Notes: a model not told the origin generated them from the sequence alone. A DNA stretch of 64,000 nucleotides from Paenibacillus puerhi (GCF_009846885.1 NZ_WUWM01000027.1:24700-88699); one strand, 5' to 3'; positions 16,158 to 24,992 are shown, counted from the stretch's first letter. Numbers and translations: made by a program.

Positions 16158-17096
16158 CTATCGTTTAGTGTCCGAAGTATTCGTCGTGGCCTCTATCGGC
16201 TCAGTCTTCTTAGCGGCACCGCCATGGCCGGCGTGCCCGCCGCCAACGGCATATTTATTTACAATTTGATCGAACAGGCCTTCTGGAAAAGCAGAGAAAA
16301 ATTGAGGGTTGGCCTTACCCGGCGTCGCCAGGTGCTCATAGCCGGCTTTGGTCAGAGCTGGCGTGGAGCGCTTGACCTCGTTTACCCATTTCTGGAATTG
16401 CTCGTCCGTAACCGCATCGACATCGAAGGTCATATCGGCAAAGTGCTCGCCGCTGAAGTTCGCCCCTGATCCGTAATACTTGCCGACATGGTCGGCCTGC
16501 AGGAACAGCGTCATCGCCATACCAGACATCGTGTACATCTGGCCGCCAAGCTGCGGAATCCAGAAGGAGTTCATCGGAGCATCCGAGGTGAGCTCGAACT
16601 TGACAGGAACCCGTTCGGGAATCTGCAGATAGTTCACTGTTGCGATGCCTTGCTCGGGATACATGAATAGCCATTTCCAATCCAGAGACGTAACCTGGAC
16701 CGTAATCGGCTTGACATCGGATTCGATCGGCTTCGACGGCTCCAGGGCATACGTATATTTAACCGTAAACGTGCCTAGTATAATGATAACTACAATCGGA
16801 ATTCCCCACCAAACGGTTTCCATAGCCGTGCTATGCGACCAGTTGGGCTTATAAACGGCTTTACTGCCCGGCTTATCGCGGTACTTCCATACGATGTACG
16901 CGGTAAGCAGCAGGACAGGTACGAGTATCGCTGCGCAAAGCACCGACGCGATGATGATCAAATCTTTCTGACTTTGTCCGATAGGCCCTTTCGGGTCCAT
17001 CACAATGACCTGCTCCCCGCACCCCGCCAGCAGCATGAGCATCGCCACGATCAACAGCGGAAATACGGTCCGAATCGCCTTTTTCGGATTTGGCAT
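16158..17096 (-). CDS. qoxA: quinol oxidase subunit II (lipoprotein)
   Basis: The 312-residue protein has a lipoprotein signal with lipobox LAGC (Cys26), two membrane helices and an extracytoplasmic cupredoxin domain. The CuA ligands of cytochrome c oxidases are absent, and the domain contains DAPMNSFWIPQLGGQMY, typical of quinol oxidase CyoA/QoxA. This identifies the operon as quinol rather than cytochrome c oxidase. The C-terminus is His/Gly-rich (GGGHAGHGG). SD AGGAGG precedes the ATG. First gene of qoxABCD; no clear sigma-A promoter was found in the 228 bp upstream. Confidence 0.93.
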   Translation of the reverse strand: MPNPKKAIRTVFPLLIVAMLMLLAGCGEQVIVMDPKGPIGQSQKDLIIIASVLCAAILVPVLLLTAYIVWKYRDKPGSKAVYKPNWSHSTAMETVWWGIPIVVIIILGTFTVKYTYALEPSKPIESDVKPITVQVTSLDWKWLFMYPEQGIATVNYLQIPERVPVKFELTSDAPMNSFWIPQLGGQMYTMSGMAMTLFLQADHVGKYYGSGANFSGEHFADMTFDVDAVTDEQFQKWVNEVKRSTPALTKAGYEHLATPGKANPQFFSAFPEGLFDQIVNKYAVGGGHAGHGGAAKKTEPIEATTNTSDTKR

Positions 17097-17324
17097 GATG
17101 AACCTCCTGTTCGTTGTTCGACAACCTTAGTTAACGAATGGGTGAACTTCCTCTCCGATGTACTTGTGATTTAGTTCACTTTTTCCCCTATAAGTAACAT
17201 ACCAAATTTCGGCCCCCTGTGAATCAGGGTTAACAAATACGTCAACTCTTCGCCATTTTCCTGTAAAACAAATGTCACCGGTTCGACATTGACCGGAATG
17301 AAAAGCTATGAAAACGGCAAAAAA

Positions 17325-17350
17325 GCCTCCAGCCATTCCCAATGGGAGGC
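17325..17350 (-). terminator. terminator of the small membrane protein gene
   Basis: Nested stems GCCTC/GAGGC and CCATT/AATGG are followed, on the minus strand, by TTTTTT. It separates the gene at 17380-17640 from qoxA downstream. Confidence 0.75.
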
Positions 17351-17379
17351 AGGAAGCTTACGCTAAATTCATGCACGGC

Positions 17380-17640
17380 TTACTCCGTCACCGATGCGGC
17401 GCGTGAATGAACCAGATGAATGGCTGTACGGATCACATAGACAAACACGCTTCCGACCATGCAGCCGATACCTACCATAAGGGAGGCATTCTTATCGCTG
17501 AAATGATGCAGGTTAAGCATGCTGAGTACCAAGCCTAGACCGAGAAACACCCATGCCGCAACCGTCATCATCGTGACCAGACGACCTACATCACGTCCCA
17601 TCTCGTTCCTGTTATTAGCTGATGTCGTTCTTGTCGTCAT
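17380..17640 (-). CDS. small two-helix membrane protein, function unknown
   Basis: 86 residues from ATG 17640, with GGAG 8 nt upstream; a GTG three codons earlier is the alternative. Two hydrophobic segments are seen (MMTVAAWVFLGLGLVLSML and LMVGIGCMVGSVFVYVI), joined by a short polar loop (NLHHFSDKNA), with both termini polar. It has its own terminator, so it is separate from qox. No family was recognised. Confidence 0.7.
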   Translation of the reverse strand: MTTRTTSANNRNEMGRDVGRLVTMMTVAAWVFLGLGLVLSMLNLHHFSDKNASLMVGIGCMVGSVFVYVIRTAIHLVHSRAASVTE

Positions 17641-17835
17641 GCCAATCACTCCAATCCTGATGAAAGTGCTTACTTCCTCCTAGTATACCACAAATCACCG
17701 ATTGTTGTTCAAACTTTTTTCACACTATGGCCATAGTTCGGACATAATTGGGCTGTCTCCTGTATGTTTACCCGATTTCGAGCAAAGAAAACCTCTATTC
17801 CTCCAACCAACCACCCTCTATAGGTGGACATGAAA

Positions 17836-17868
17836 AAGCCTGACGCATGATATTCGGCCGTCAGGCTT
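17836..17868 (-). terminator. terminator of the mgtC-like gene
   Basis: AAGCCTGACG (17836-17845) pairs with 17859-17868, followed by TTTTT on the minus strand. Confidence 0.75.
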
Positions 17869-17933
17869 GCTGTAAATCGTGCTATAAAGCTCTCTTCTGA
17901 GGTCAGGCTTGATCGCGTCAGTCCGTCTGCAGC

Positions 17934-18746
17934 TTAGCGGGGGCCGGGGCCCGAATGCGACGCGGCAGAGCTGCCGGAAGGCGAAGTAAGATTCTTCTTC
18001 ATGTCAGGCACAGGTGTGCTCTCCGACGTGCCCAAGCGAAGGATATGCGGGTCCTCGGCAAGCATCAGAACGAGCTTCTCATACACATCCTTTTTGGACT
18101 TCAGCATCATCTGAATGTGCATCGTCTGCTTGTTCCCCTCTCCACCGTCACGCGCTGGCGCTTGTTGGCGGTTTTCTACCTGCATGTCGGAAATCACCGC
18201 TCCCATCTCCTTTATTTGAGTCGCGATACGCCCCAGATGCCCTCCTCCGTCCGGTACCTCCAGGGACAAGCTGCGCTTCTTCTGAGATCCGGCTAATACG
18301 CTCGTATCGACCTTGTTCAGGACGAACAGACTGACAAGCACCGCCACGGTACTCAATGCGGCTCCGTAATAAAAGCCCGCTCCGACAGCTAGTCCGATAG
18401 CCGCAACCACCCATAAGGAGGCGGCAGTCGTCAAACCGGCCACCGTCGCGCCCGTTCTCATGATCGTACCGGCACCCAGGAAGCCGATTCCGCTTATGAC
18501 CTGTGCCGCCAGACGGGCAGGGTCCATCCTCACATTCGCTTCAAAGGCGAATTGGGAGAAGCCATAGCTGGACAGCAGGACGATAAGCGCAGACCCGACG
18601 CAAACGAGAATATGCGTACGGAAGCCCGCCGGGTGATCGCCCAGTTCACGCTCCAGACCGATTAAACCGCCAAGCACCAGCGCAATAACGATGCGGATGC
18701 TCAGCTCCCAATAACTGATTTCCCAAACCTCGGGATTCATGGTCAT
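17934..18746 (-). CDS. MgtC/SapB family membrane protein
   Basis: About 270 residues from ATG 18746, which has GAGGTG 9 nt upstream; an in-frame GTG at 18791 would add 15 residues. The MgtC domain with four to five helices (residues about 10-150) shows the family words GGLIGLEREL, HPAGFRTHILVCVGSAL, RLAAQVISGIGFLGAGTI and GLTTAASLWVVAAIGLAVG. A cytoplasmic ACT-like C-terminal domain follows, then a Pro/Ser tail. MgtC proteins are linked to magnesium limitation and membrane energetics, not to Mg transport itself. No magnesium riboswitch is visible in the roughly 100-nt leader. Confidence 0.85.
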   Translation of the reverse strand: MTMNPEVWEISYWELSIRIVIALVLGGLIGLERELGDHPAGFRTHILVCVGSALIVLLSSYGFSQFAFEANVRMDPARLAAQVISGIGFLGAGTIMRTGATVAGLTTAASLWVVAAIGLAVGAGFYYGAALSTVAVLVSLFVLNKVDTSVLAGSQKKRSLSLEVPDGGGHLGRIATQIKEMGAVISDMQVENRQQAPARDGGEGNKQTMHIQMMLKSKKDVYEKLVLMLAEDPHILRLGTSESTPVPDMKKNLTSPSGSSAASHSGPGPR

Positions 18747-18850
18747 TCTTGATTGCACCTCACTCCCCAAGTCCTTGGAATGCGCCTTCACTCCAGGGAT
18801 CCTATATTCATTAAGCTGCTACGCGTGACGGGTAACGACTATTGTTGTCC

Positions 18851-18879
18851 ATTCTATGAAAATACGGAGATAGTGTCAA
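18851..18879 (-). promoter_or_regulatory. predicted sigma-A promoter of the mgtC-like gene
   Basis: TTGACA (18874-18879), a 17-bp spacer and TAGAAT (18851-18856) on the minus strand. Confidence 0.75.
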
Positions 18880-18934
18880 TTGAAGTGTGTTATATTAACA
18901 ACTTTTGCTTTTATATTTTATTTATTGCAATTTA

Positions 18935-18964
18935 TTGACAATAAAGGCCAGTGAATGATACGAT
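18935..18964 (+). promoter_or_regulatory. predicted promoter of the sulfonate-type ABC operon
   Basis: TTGACA (18935-18940), an 18-bp spacer and TACGAT (18959-18964), 85 bp before the binding-protein gene. The upstream sequence is very AT-rich, as in an UP element. Confidence 0.6.
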
Positions 18965-19049
18965 TCTCAATACCAAGTATGTTACTTTGTTTAGTGTGAA
19001 AATGAAGGCATCATACTTCATAATTGTCCAAGGGGAAGGGGTTTGCTTC

Positions 19050-20186
19050 ATGAAAAAGTTGTTCGCTATACTTGTTTTCTTATCTATGTTGCTAGCTGCT
19101 TGCGGTCAAACTCAAGCTCCCGCCGGTAGCATCGCTCCAACACCGGCCGGTACGAACAAAAACGGAAGCACGAATACCGCCGAGGTCCCCAACGTCAACC
19201 CTGCCGAGCCCGCCCAACCAAAGGCAGACAGCACGCCATCCCGGGCACTTGACAAGGTCAAGGTCGGGACGTTAGGGGTTTTCGGTGATTCGGCCATCTA
19301 TTTGGCAGCGGAACGCGGGTATTTTAAAGAGCAGGGGATAGAGGTCGATATTCAAAAATTCGGCGCTGCCACCGAGCTGATTACCGCACTTGGCACCGGG
19401 CAGATTGATGCCGGAGACGGGCCGGCCAATGCCGCGCTTTACAATATGCTGGGAAGCAAAATAAACATCAAGCTCGTCGCTCCTAACGTCACGTCGGAAA
19501 AAGGAAGAGATGGGGGAGCGCTAGTTGTAGGCAAGCGTCTATCAGAGGAGATCAAGAAACCGGCGGATCTTAAGGGACGCAAGATTGGCGTGGCCGCGGT
19601 CAAAGGCAGTGCATCCCAGATTTATATCGAGAAGCTGCTTGCCCCGGAAGGATTGACGCTGAAGGACATCGAGTTCGTCGGGCTGACGTTCGCCGATATG
19701 CTGCCCGCCCTGTCCAATGGCGCGATCGATGCCGCCATTTTACCGGAGCCGCATCTGAGCAACGGCATCACCCAGGGGATCTTCTTCCAGTTCCGCGGCA
19801 ATGGCGAAATGTTCCCCGGGCAGGAAGCAAATTTATTCATGCTTTCGCCAGACTTTGCCAAGAAAACGGATATCGCCAACCGCCTGACGACCGCTCGCTT
19901 GAAGGGCGTTCGCGACTATAACGATGCTTTTTTCAAAAACAAGGGACGCGACGAGGTTGTAAGCATCTTGACCAAAAACACTTCAGTCAAAGAAGCCGCC
20001 GCCTACAAAAATATTAACTTCGCCGCCATGCATCCGGACGGAAAGCTCAATCCCGCCTCTTTATTAGAAGAAGTCGAATGGTATACCAAAAACGGGATTG
20101 TGACCAACCCGGTCGATATCCAGGCTGCTGTCGACACCAGCTATAGCGAATACGCACTCAAGACGCTGGGTCCTTATGACAAGTAA
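19050..20186 (+). CDS. ABC transporter substrate-binding lipoprotein, nitrate/sulfonate/taurine (SsuA/TauA/NMT1) type
   Basis: 378 residues from ATG 19050, behind a GGGGAAGGGG ribosome site. The signal peptide ends in the lipobox LLAAC (Cys18) and is followed by a Pro/Thr-rich linker to residue 65. The mature domain has the SsuA/NMT1 pattern: VKVGTLGVFGDSAIYLAAE, YFKEQGIEVDI, GQIDAGDGPANAAL, GRKIGVAAVKGSASQIY. It should capture a small anionic organosulfur or related ligand outside the membrane for the ATPase and permease encoded next. The exact ligand is not readable; sulfonate is inferred from the monooxygenase genes in this window. Confidence 0.88.
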   Translation: MKKLFAILVFLSMLLAACGQTQAPAGSIAPTPAGTNKNGSTNTAEVPNVNPAEPAQPKADSTPSRALDKVKVGTLGVFGDSAIYLAAERGYFKEQGIEVDIQKFGAATELITALGTGQIDAGDGPANAALYNMLGSKINIKLVAPNVTSEKGRDGGALVVGKRLSEEIKKPADLKGRKIGVAAVKGSASQIYIEKLLAPEGLTLKDIEFVGLTFADMLPALSNGAIDAAILPEPHLSNGITQGIFFQFRGNGEMFPGQEANLFMLSPDFAKKTDIANRLTTARLKGVRDYNDAFFKNKGRDEVVSILTKNTSVKEAAAYKNINFAAMHPDGKLNPASLLEEVEWYTKNGIVTNPVDIQAAVDTSYSEYALKTLGPYDK

Positions 20187-20209
20187 AGCCATGAGAGAGG
20201 AAGAGCCCG

Positions 20210-21058
20210 ATGACGACGGAAAGCTGGAAGATTCGGATCGATTCTCTGGTGAAGCGCTATGAAACCAGAGGCATGCAAGTAACTGCGCTTGAGGGGGTAT
20301 CGCTGGAGGTGCCCGATGGGAAGTTTTATTCCCTGGTCGGGCCGTCAGGCTGCGGGAAGACAACGCTGCTGCGCATCGCCGGAGCGCTGGAGCGGCATAC
20401 GGAAGGACAGATCTGGATCAGACAGTCGGCAGTCGGCGGTGCAGCCGGTCCTGCTCCGGCTGTCCTGGTTGGCCGCCCCCCGCTTACCTCCATGGTATTC
20501 CAGGAGCAGTCGGTTTTCCCTTGGATGACGGTCCGGGACAATATTGCGTTCGGACTGAAGGCCAGAGGAGTTCCCCGCAAGGTGCGCCACGCGAAAGCCG
20601 ATGAGTTTATCCGTAAAATCGGACTGGCCGGATTTGAAAAAGCGCTGCCTCACCAGTTATCCGGAGGCATGAAGCAGCGGGTATCCGTGGCCCGCGCATT
20701 CGCCAATGATCCGGAAATATTATTGATGGATGAACCGTTCGGCGCATTGGACGAGCAGAATCGGCTCATCTTGCAGGAAGAGCTGCTGCGGATTTGGGAG
20801 GAGTCCCGCAAGACCGTACTCTTCGTCACGCACAGCATCGATGAGGCAATCCTGCTGTCAGATCGCATCGTGGTTATGAGCGCCAGACCCGGCCGCATCC
20901 TCGAGGTTATCGATGTCGGCCTTCCCCGCCCTCGCCAGGTGGAGTCCGTTCGGGCGCATCCGGCCTTCGGCCAGCTTTTCCGGCACATCTGGCAGCTGCT
21001 GCGCCAAGAAGAAGCACCGCCCCCCCTTCACGCTCCCGGGAAAGGAGGCGCCCGATGA
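20210..21058 (+). CDS. ABC transporter ATP-binding protein (SsuB/TauB type)
   Basis: The 282-residue ATPase has Walker [11 protein letters not shown]-loop [12 protein letters not shown], signature LSGGMKQR, Walker [13 protein letters not shown] and H-loop VTHSID. This is the SsuB/TauB/NrtD subgroup, judged by [14 protein letters not shown]. An insertion of about 15 residues after Walker A (around [19 protein letters not shown]) is unusual for the family. It overlaps the permease start by 4 nt (ATGA). Confidence 0.92.
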   Translation: MTTESWKIRIDSLVKRYETRGMQVTALEGVSLEVPDGKFYSLVGPSGCGKTTLLRIAGALERHTEGQIWIRQSAVGGAAGPAPAVLVGRPPLTSMVFQEQSVFPWMTVRDNIAFGLKARGVPRKVRHAKADEFIRKIGLAGFEKALPHQLSGGMKQRVSVARAFANDPEILLMDEPFGALDEQNRLILQEELLRIWEESRKTVLFVTHSIDEAILLSDRIVVMSARPGRILEVIDVGLPRPRQVESVRAHPAFGQLFRHIWQLLRQEEAPPPLHAPGKGGAR

Positions 21059-21912
21059 TCGACATCGCTTCCGAAACGGCGGTGCCGCAAAAAGCAGTGT
21101 CCCGCACGCCCGACACCCTGATCGAGCTGGCCTCCGAACGGCGCAGCGTTCCCTGGTCGCGCCGCAGGTCCGTCACTCGGCTCGTTTCCGTGCTATCGCC
21201 GCTGCTGCTCCTTGCCATCTGGGAAGCCTCCTCGCGTCTGGGCGCCATCGATGCCCGTTTTTTCCCTGCCCCGACGACAGTGCTCGCCAATCTGCTCCGC
21301 CTGTTCGAAAGCGGGGAAATGTGGCTGCATCTGGGCATAAGCCTGAGACGCATTGCCATCGGCTTTCTGTGGGGGGCTTTGCCGGGAGTCGTCCTTGGAC
21401 TGATCATGGGGCTGTCTCCCCTCATACGGGCGGCCATCATGCCTCTGGTCAATGCCACATTCCCCGTGCCCAAGCTGGCCCTGCTGCCGCTGATTCTGAT
21501 CATCTTCGGTATCGGCGAGACATCGAAGGTAATGGTCATCGCGATTTCCGTCGTTTACCTGACGCTGATCAATACGCTGGCAGGCGTCACCAATATTCCG
21601 GGCATTTATCTGGACGTCGGCCGCAACTTTCAGGCCGGCCGCTGGCTGTTTTTCCGGGATGTGGCGCTTCCCGGCGCGCTGCCGCTGATCCTTACCGGCC
21701 TCAAGCTGGGCATGGGCATTGCGCTGCTAGTCATCATGGCGGCGGAATTCGTCGGAGCCAAGTCGGGCGTCGGCTATTTCATCTGGAGCTCGTGGAATGT
21801 CTTCGCGGTCCAGGATATGTATGCCGGCCTGATGGTCATCGCGATGCTCGGGGGGATATCCACCGTCCTGCTCGACGCGCTGGAGCAATGGATCATCCCC
21901 TGGAGACGCTAA
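21055..21912 (+). CDS. ABC transporter permease (SsuC/TauC type)
   Basis: The 285-residue protein has a polar N-terminus of about 40 residues and then six predicted membrane helices. The cytoplasmic EAA-like loop is [19 protein letters not shown], followed by [19 protein letters not shown]. With the two preceding genes it forms a complete importer. AAAGGAGG precedes the ATG. Last gene before a terminator. Confidence 0.9.
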   Translation: MIDIASETAVPQKAVSRTPDTLIELASERRSVPWSRRRSVTRLVSVLSPLLLLAIWEASSRLGAIDARFFPAPTTVLANLLRLFESGEMWLHLGISLRRIAIGFLWGALPGVVLGLIMGLSPLIRAAIMPLVNATFPVPKLALLPLILIIFGIGETSKVMVIAISVVYLTLINTLAGVTNIPGIYLDVGRNFQAGRWLFFRDVALPGALPLILTGLKLGMGIALLVIMAAEFVGAKSGVGYFIWSSWNVFAVQDMYAGLMVIAMLGGISTVLLDALEQWIIPWRR

Positions 21913-21970
21913 TCGCAGATTCCACCGTTCTTCCTGGCCGAAGGACTAGGGCCGACATGCTCGCCAACCC

Positions 21971-22012
21971 AAATACCCGCTCCGTCTGCATCAGCAGGAC
22001 GAGCGGGTATTT
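21971..22012. terminator. terminator of the ABC operon
   Basis: AAATACCCGCTC (21971-21982) pairs perfectly with 22001-22012, and TTTATATTTT follows. Convergent osmC ends nearby, so it may serve both strands. Confidence 0.8.
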
Positions 22013-22041
22013 TATATTTTAGGCGGAGCGCCTTGCGGGCT

Positions 22042-22599
22042 TTAAGTCGCAAGGACGGAACCGCCGCTGGCCGTCGTATGTACGATATGCCCGGTGATCT
22101 GCTGCGGGTTGGCCAGCAAATTCAGAATAGGGCATACCCGTTCGACAGCTTCGTACAACTCTTCGATCCGCCCCGCTTCGGCCGGGGAGTCGATATGAAG
22201 CGTATAGCGGATATGATGCGGCCAGAACGGAACATGCTCATACCCCGGCTTGCCCGCATAGGGATGCAGCTCGCCGTTAATTTCGACCTCCAACGCATTC
22301 AACGGAACGCCCAGAGACGCCGCCTGAATCAGCGTCACATGGGTCAGGCAGCTGCCCAATACGCCAAGCTGAATTTCCGCCGAGTTCGGCCCCAGATTGA
22401 AGCCTGCGAAGTCGGGATCGCTGTCGCTGATGATCTGAAAATCCCGGATGCGAATCTCCCGCACCCCGGTTCTTCCCTTTGCGCGGACGCGTGCCGTCAG
22501 AACAGCCGATTCAGCCCGATCCGTACGCTGGATCCGTTCCTCCTCCCTACGCAGCACAGCCGCCCGCTTTTCCTTCAAATAACCGTTTAAATCGCTCAT
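22042..22599 (-). CDS. OsmC-family protein
   Basis: The 185-residue protein has the two OsmC redox cysteines, one in GVLGSCLTHVTLIQAASLGV on the long central helix and one in VCPILNLLANPQ. OsmC/Ohr proteins reduce organic peroxides, and several uncharacterised members lie in sulfur or selenium loci. It follows the small protein gene at 22662-23018 in the same orientation, 62 nt apart, so both may lie behind the attenuator at 23071-23139. SD AGGAGAG precedes the ATG. Substrate unknown. Confidence 0.87.
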   Translation of the reverse strand: MSDLNGYLKEKRAAVLRREEERIQRTDRAESAVLTARVRAKGRTGVREIRIRDFQIISDSDPDFAGFNLGPNSAEIQLGVLGSCLTHVTLIQAASLGVPLNALEVEINGELHPYAGKPGYEHVPFWPHHIRYTLHIDSPAEAGRIEELYEAVERVCPILNLLANPQQITGHIVHTTASGGSVLAT

Positions 22600-22661
22600 C
22601 GTCCTCTCTCCTTTTCCCTAAAAGTAGCGTATACCTAGACAGCCATTCTGAAGGTCCGTTC

Positions 22662-23018
22662 CTACATCCGCTGAAGCGCCAGCACCCTTCTCGCATAGAC
22701 CGTACCTATGAAGCCTGCGGCTATCAGAACGGACAGCCACGCTTCAGGCTCACCCCTGGTCTGCGGCTTGGCAGAAGCGGAAGCTTCGCCGATGTCTTCT
22801 ACCGAGTGGAAGGCACTCTTCCCTTCCTCCGGACCTTGGGCGGCACCTGTGGAGCCGTTCTCCTGCGCCGCATCCGCCGTCTGAACTATCCAAGCCTTAG
22901 AAACATCGCCACCGGCCTTACCGTCCGATAGCGGCTCGGCATCCAAGTGGCTAACCGTCCATACGAGGGCAAGTGCAAGCGCCAGTCTTTTGATTCTCCG
23001 ATATCTCCCCTGCTTCAT
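22662..23018 (-). CDS. small exported protein with C-terminal membrane anchor, function unknown
   Basis: 118 residues. The N-terminus is basic followed by a hydrophobic stretch (KRLALALALVWTVSHL), as in a signal peptide. The middle (residues 30-90) is Gly/Ser/Glu-rich and probably unstructured. The C-terminus has GEPEAW, then a hydrophobic helix LSVLIAAGFIGTVYA, then ARRVLALQRM, an order like a sorting signal (motif, helix, basic tail). No family was recognised. It is expressed from a promoter at 23185-23213 through a terminator/antiterminator leader. It is probably co-transcribed with osmC. Confidence 0.6.
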   Translation of the reverse strand: MKQGRYRRIKRLALALALVWTVSHLDAEPLSDGKAGGDVSKAWIVQTADAAQENGSTGAAQGPEEGKSAFHSVEDIGEASASAKPQTRGEPEAWLSVLIAAGFIGTVYARRVLALQRM

Positions 23019-23070
23019 CCTTCCTCTCCTCTCCGCAACTCGACTCCCGCTCCGGCCCTATCGCCCTCAA

Positions 23071-23139
23071 CAAAAAAAACTAAATGCATCCCTTGCTCAG
23101 CAAGAGAAACACTTAGTTTCCAGATTACCGGTCAACTAA
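23071..23139 (-). promoter_or_regulatory. predicted transcription attenuator (terminator and competing antiterminator)
   Basis: Read on the minus strand, a 10-bp stem (AAACTAAGTG with CATTTAGTTT) capped by an 8-bp stem (TCTCTTGC/GCAAGGGA) is followed by seven or more U: a strong intrinsic terminator in the leader, before the gene at 23018. The AACTAA segment (23113-23118) can instead pair with an upstream TTAGTT (23134-23139) in a hairpin with CCGG/CTGG, which would destroy the terminator. It matches no riboswitch I know. The controlling signal is unknown. Confidence 0.6.
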
Positions 23140-23156
23140 AACCAACTTTTCCTATG

Positions 23157-23213
23157 AATTAGGTTTAATTAATTCCTAATTTAAATAGTACGGCAACTTC
23201 CTTTATCTGTCAA
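23157..23213 (-). promoter_or_regulatory. promoter with inverted repeat at the start site
   Basis: TTGACA (23208-23213), a 17-bp spacer and TACTAT (23185-23190) on the minus strand drive the attenuated leader. Right at the start site is the inverted repeat AATTAGG (23157-23163)/CCTAATT (23175-23181), a possible operator for the divergent LysR protein. It could also form a 5' hairpin. Confidence 0.65.
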
Positions 23214-23307
23214 TACATCCCGCCTAATAATTTTAACTATACTTATCGGAATAATATGGATAATATACAGACATAGATCTGTTTCCCGAAGGAGCTGATA
23301 ATCCCAC

Positions 23308-24204
23308 ATGAATATCGAGAATATTGAGGCATTTATTTACGTGGTACATTTCGGCGGCTTCAAGAAAGCGGCCCATGCGTTGTTTCTCTCCCAGCCAGCC
23401 GTTACCGCCCGCATCCAATCTCTGGAACGGGAGCTTGATCTGCAGCTGTTCGAGCGCAATGGCAAGCTGATCTCGCTCAGCGAGGATGCGAAGCAATTTC
23501 TCCCCTATGCGGAGCAAATTCTGGGCACGTACCGAAAAAGCATCAAGCATCTGCGCAAAAGCGCATCCCCGGATGTGCTGCGGATCGGCTGCACGTCTCT
23601 GCTTTCCCAATATGTCATTCCCGATCTGCTCCCTTTATTCCGAAAACGTTATCCTGATGTCCGATTCAAGCTGGTCACCGATACGAACGAGCAAATTCTC
23701 GAGAAATTGCTCAACAAAGAGCTCGAATATGGACTTGTGAAAAGCTTGACACATCCAAATATCGAGGCAACCCGCTTGTTCGAAAATCATATCGTACTCG
23801 CCGTCCGCCCTGACCATCCATTTGCCGCGAAAAAAACGGCGACCTTGAAGGAATTGGCCAGTCAAGCGATCGTCTTCTACGAATGCGGCTCGCTGGATTG
23901 GACTGCCCTTCATCGCATGTTCGAATCGTCGGGAACAGTCCCCCGTATCGAAGCGCAGTTGGATAATCTGGAGGCAGCCAAGTCGCTGGTGAGCGACGGT
24001 GCGGGCGTAGGCTTCTTGCCTGAGCTGTGCATCCGCAAGGAGCTTGCCGACGGACGGCTGAAGCCCATCACGATCACATCCGTCGCCCATTTATCCCATC
24101 CCACCACGCTGATTACGCTTAAGGAATCGGTCCCGCTGTACCGCGAGGCATTGATTGAATTGCTTGAATCTCATATCAAATTTCCTTATAGGGCTAATGA
24201 TTGA
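23308..24204 (+). CDS. LysR-family regulator, YtlI/CysL-like
   Basis: The 298-residue protein has a LysR helix-turn-helix (GGFKKAAHALFLSQPAVTAR, residues 16-35) and a two-lobed effector domain. Its place, divergent from a small-gene operon and directly upstream of amino-acid-type transport genes and a flavin monooxygenase, is like that of YtlI in Bacillus, which activates organosulfur uptake genes. That is the basis of the suggestion. The AAGGAG is 13 nt before the ATG, rather far, so translation may be weak. Confidence 0.88.
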   Translation: MNIENIEAFIYVVHFGGFKKAAHALFLSQPAVTARIQSLERELDLQLFERNGKLISLSEDAKQFLPYAEQILGTYRKSIKHLRKSASPDVLRIGCTSLLSQYVIPDLLPLFRKRYPDVRFKLVTDTNEQILEKLLNKELEYGLVKSLTHPNIEATRLFENHIVLAVRPDHPFAAKKTATLKELASQAIVFYECGSLDWTALHRMFESSGTVPRIEAQLDNLEAAKSLVSDGAGVGFLPELCIRKELADGRLKPITITSVAHLSHPTTLITLKESVPLYREALIELLESHIKFPYRAND

Positions 24205-24256
24205 CGGCCTCAGGAGGCAGTGATACAGTATATTCCAATAACCTTTTATACCGATC

Positions 24257-24274
24257 GATTAAATTGGTTTAATC
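24257..24274. promoter_or_regulatory. inverted repeat upstream of the amino-acid-type permease
   Basis: GATTAAA-ttgg-TTTAATC, 47 bp before the permease start, resembles the AT-rich inverted repeat at 23157-23181. Both may be sites of the LysR protein encoded between them. Confidence 0.4.
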
Positions 24275-24320
24275 ATGAAGCTTATGACTTCACATTTCAG
24301 CAACGGTGGCGGTGTAACAG

Positions 24321-24992
24321 ATGCAGTTCGATATGGCTTATGTTTGGACGATCCTACCTGATTTGCTACGCTATGTGCCCATTACGATGTTGATGGCGGT
24401 GCTAGCCATGGTCATTGCCGTGGCGCTCGGCTTACTGCTCGCGGTTGTGATCAAGAGCAAGACCCCTATTCTTGTCCAGCTCTCCGGCATGTACATCTCT
24501 TTCTTCCGCGGGACGCCGGTGCTGGTGCAGCTGTTTATCATTTATTTCGGGCTGCCCCAGATCTATGAGGGCTTCAATTCGATCAGCGCCTTCAATGCCG
24601 TTATTCTCGGATTGAGTCTGAACACCTCCGCTTATCTCGCTGAGATTTTCAGGGCTGCGCTCGATTCAGTGGATCGTGGCCAGCTGGAGGCGGGATACTC
24701 GGTAGGCATGTCTTATCCTGCCCTGCTTCGGCGTATCGTACTGCCCCAGGCCGTAGTCAACGCTTTGCCGGGTACTGGCAACATCTTCATCGGCATGATC
24801 AAGAATACGTCGCTCGCCTTCACCCTCGGCGTGACCGAGCTGCTGGCGGAGGGCAAGATGCTGTCCTCCTCTTCCATGAAATTTTTCGAAGTGTACTTCG
24901 TCGTCGGCCTCATCTACTGGGCGCTGACGATCGTGTACAGCCGCCTTCAGGCTTGGCTGGAGCACCGATTAAGCAAGCCGTATAACCGATGA
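24321..24992 (+). CDS. polar amino acid/cystine-type ABC transporter permease
   Basis: The 223-residue protein has about five helices. It shows the HisM/TcyL family words FFRGTPVLVQLFIIYFGLP, SLNTSAYLAEIFRAAL and the EAA loop GQLEAGYSVGMSYPALLRRIVLPQA. These permeases import amino acids; in YtlI-type loci the substrates are S-methyl or acetylated cysteines and cystine. The start of the binding-protein leader overlaps its stop region. No ATPase gene is present, so one must be supplied from elsewhere. Confidence 0.9.
   Translation: MQFDMAYVWTILPDLLRYVPITMLMAVLAMVIAVALGLLLAVVIKSKTPILVQLSGMYISFFRGTPVLVQLFIIYFGLPQIYEGFNSISAFNAVILGLSLNTSAYLAEIFRAALDSVDRGQLEAGYSVGMSYPALLRRIVLPQAVVNALPGTGNIFIGMIKNTSLAFTLGVTELLAEGKMLSSSSMKFFEVYFVVGLIYWALTIVYSRLQAWLEHRLSKPYNR

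Noticed and set aside
18746..18850. A magnesium-sensing leader (M-box or similar) before the mgtC-like gene
   Set aside because: The leader is only about 100 nt, with no conserved hairpins or terminator; too short for an M-box.
23019..23213. An S-box (SAM) or T-box riboswitch in the leader of the small exported protein
   Set aside because: The S-box core motifs and the T-box sequence are absent; only a terminator/antiterminator pair can be supported.
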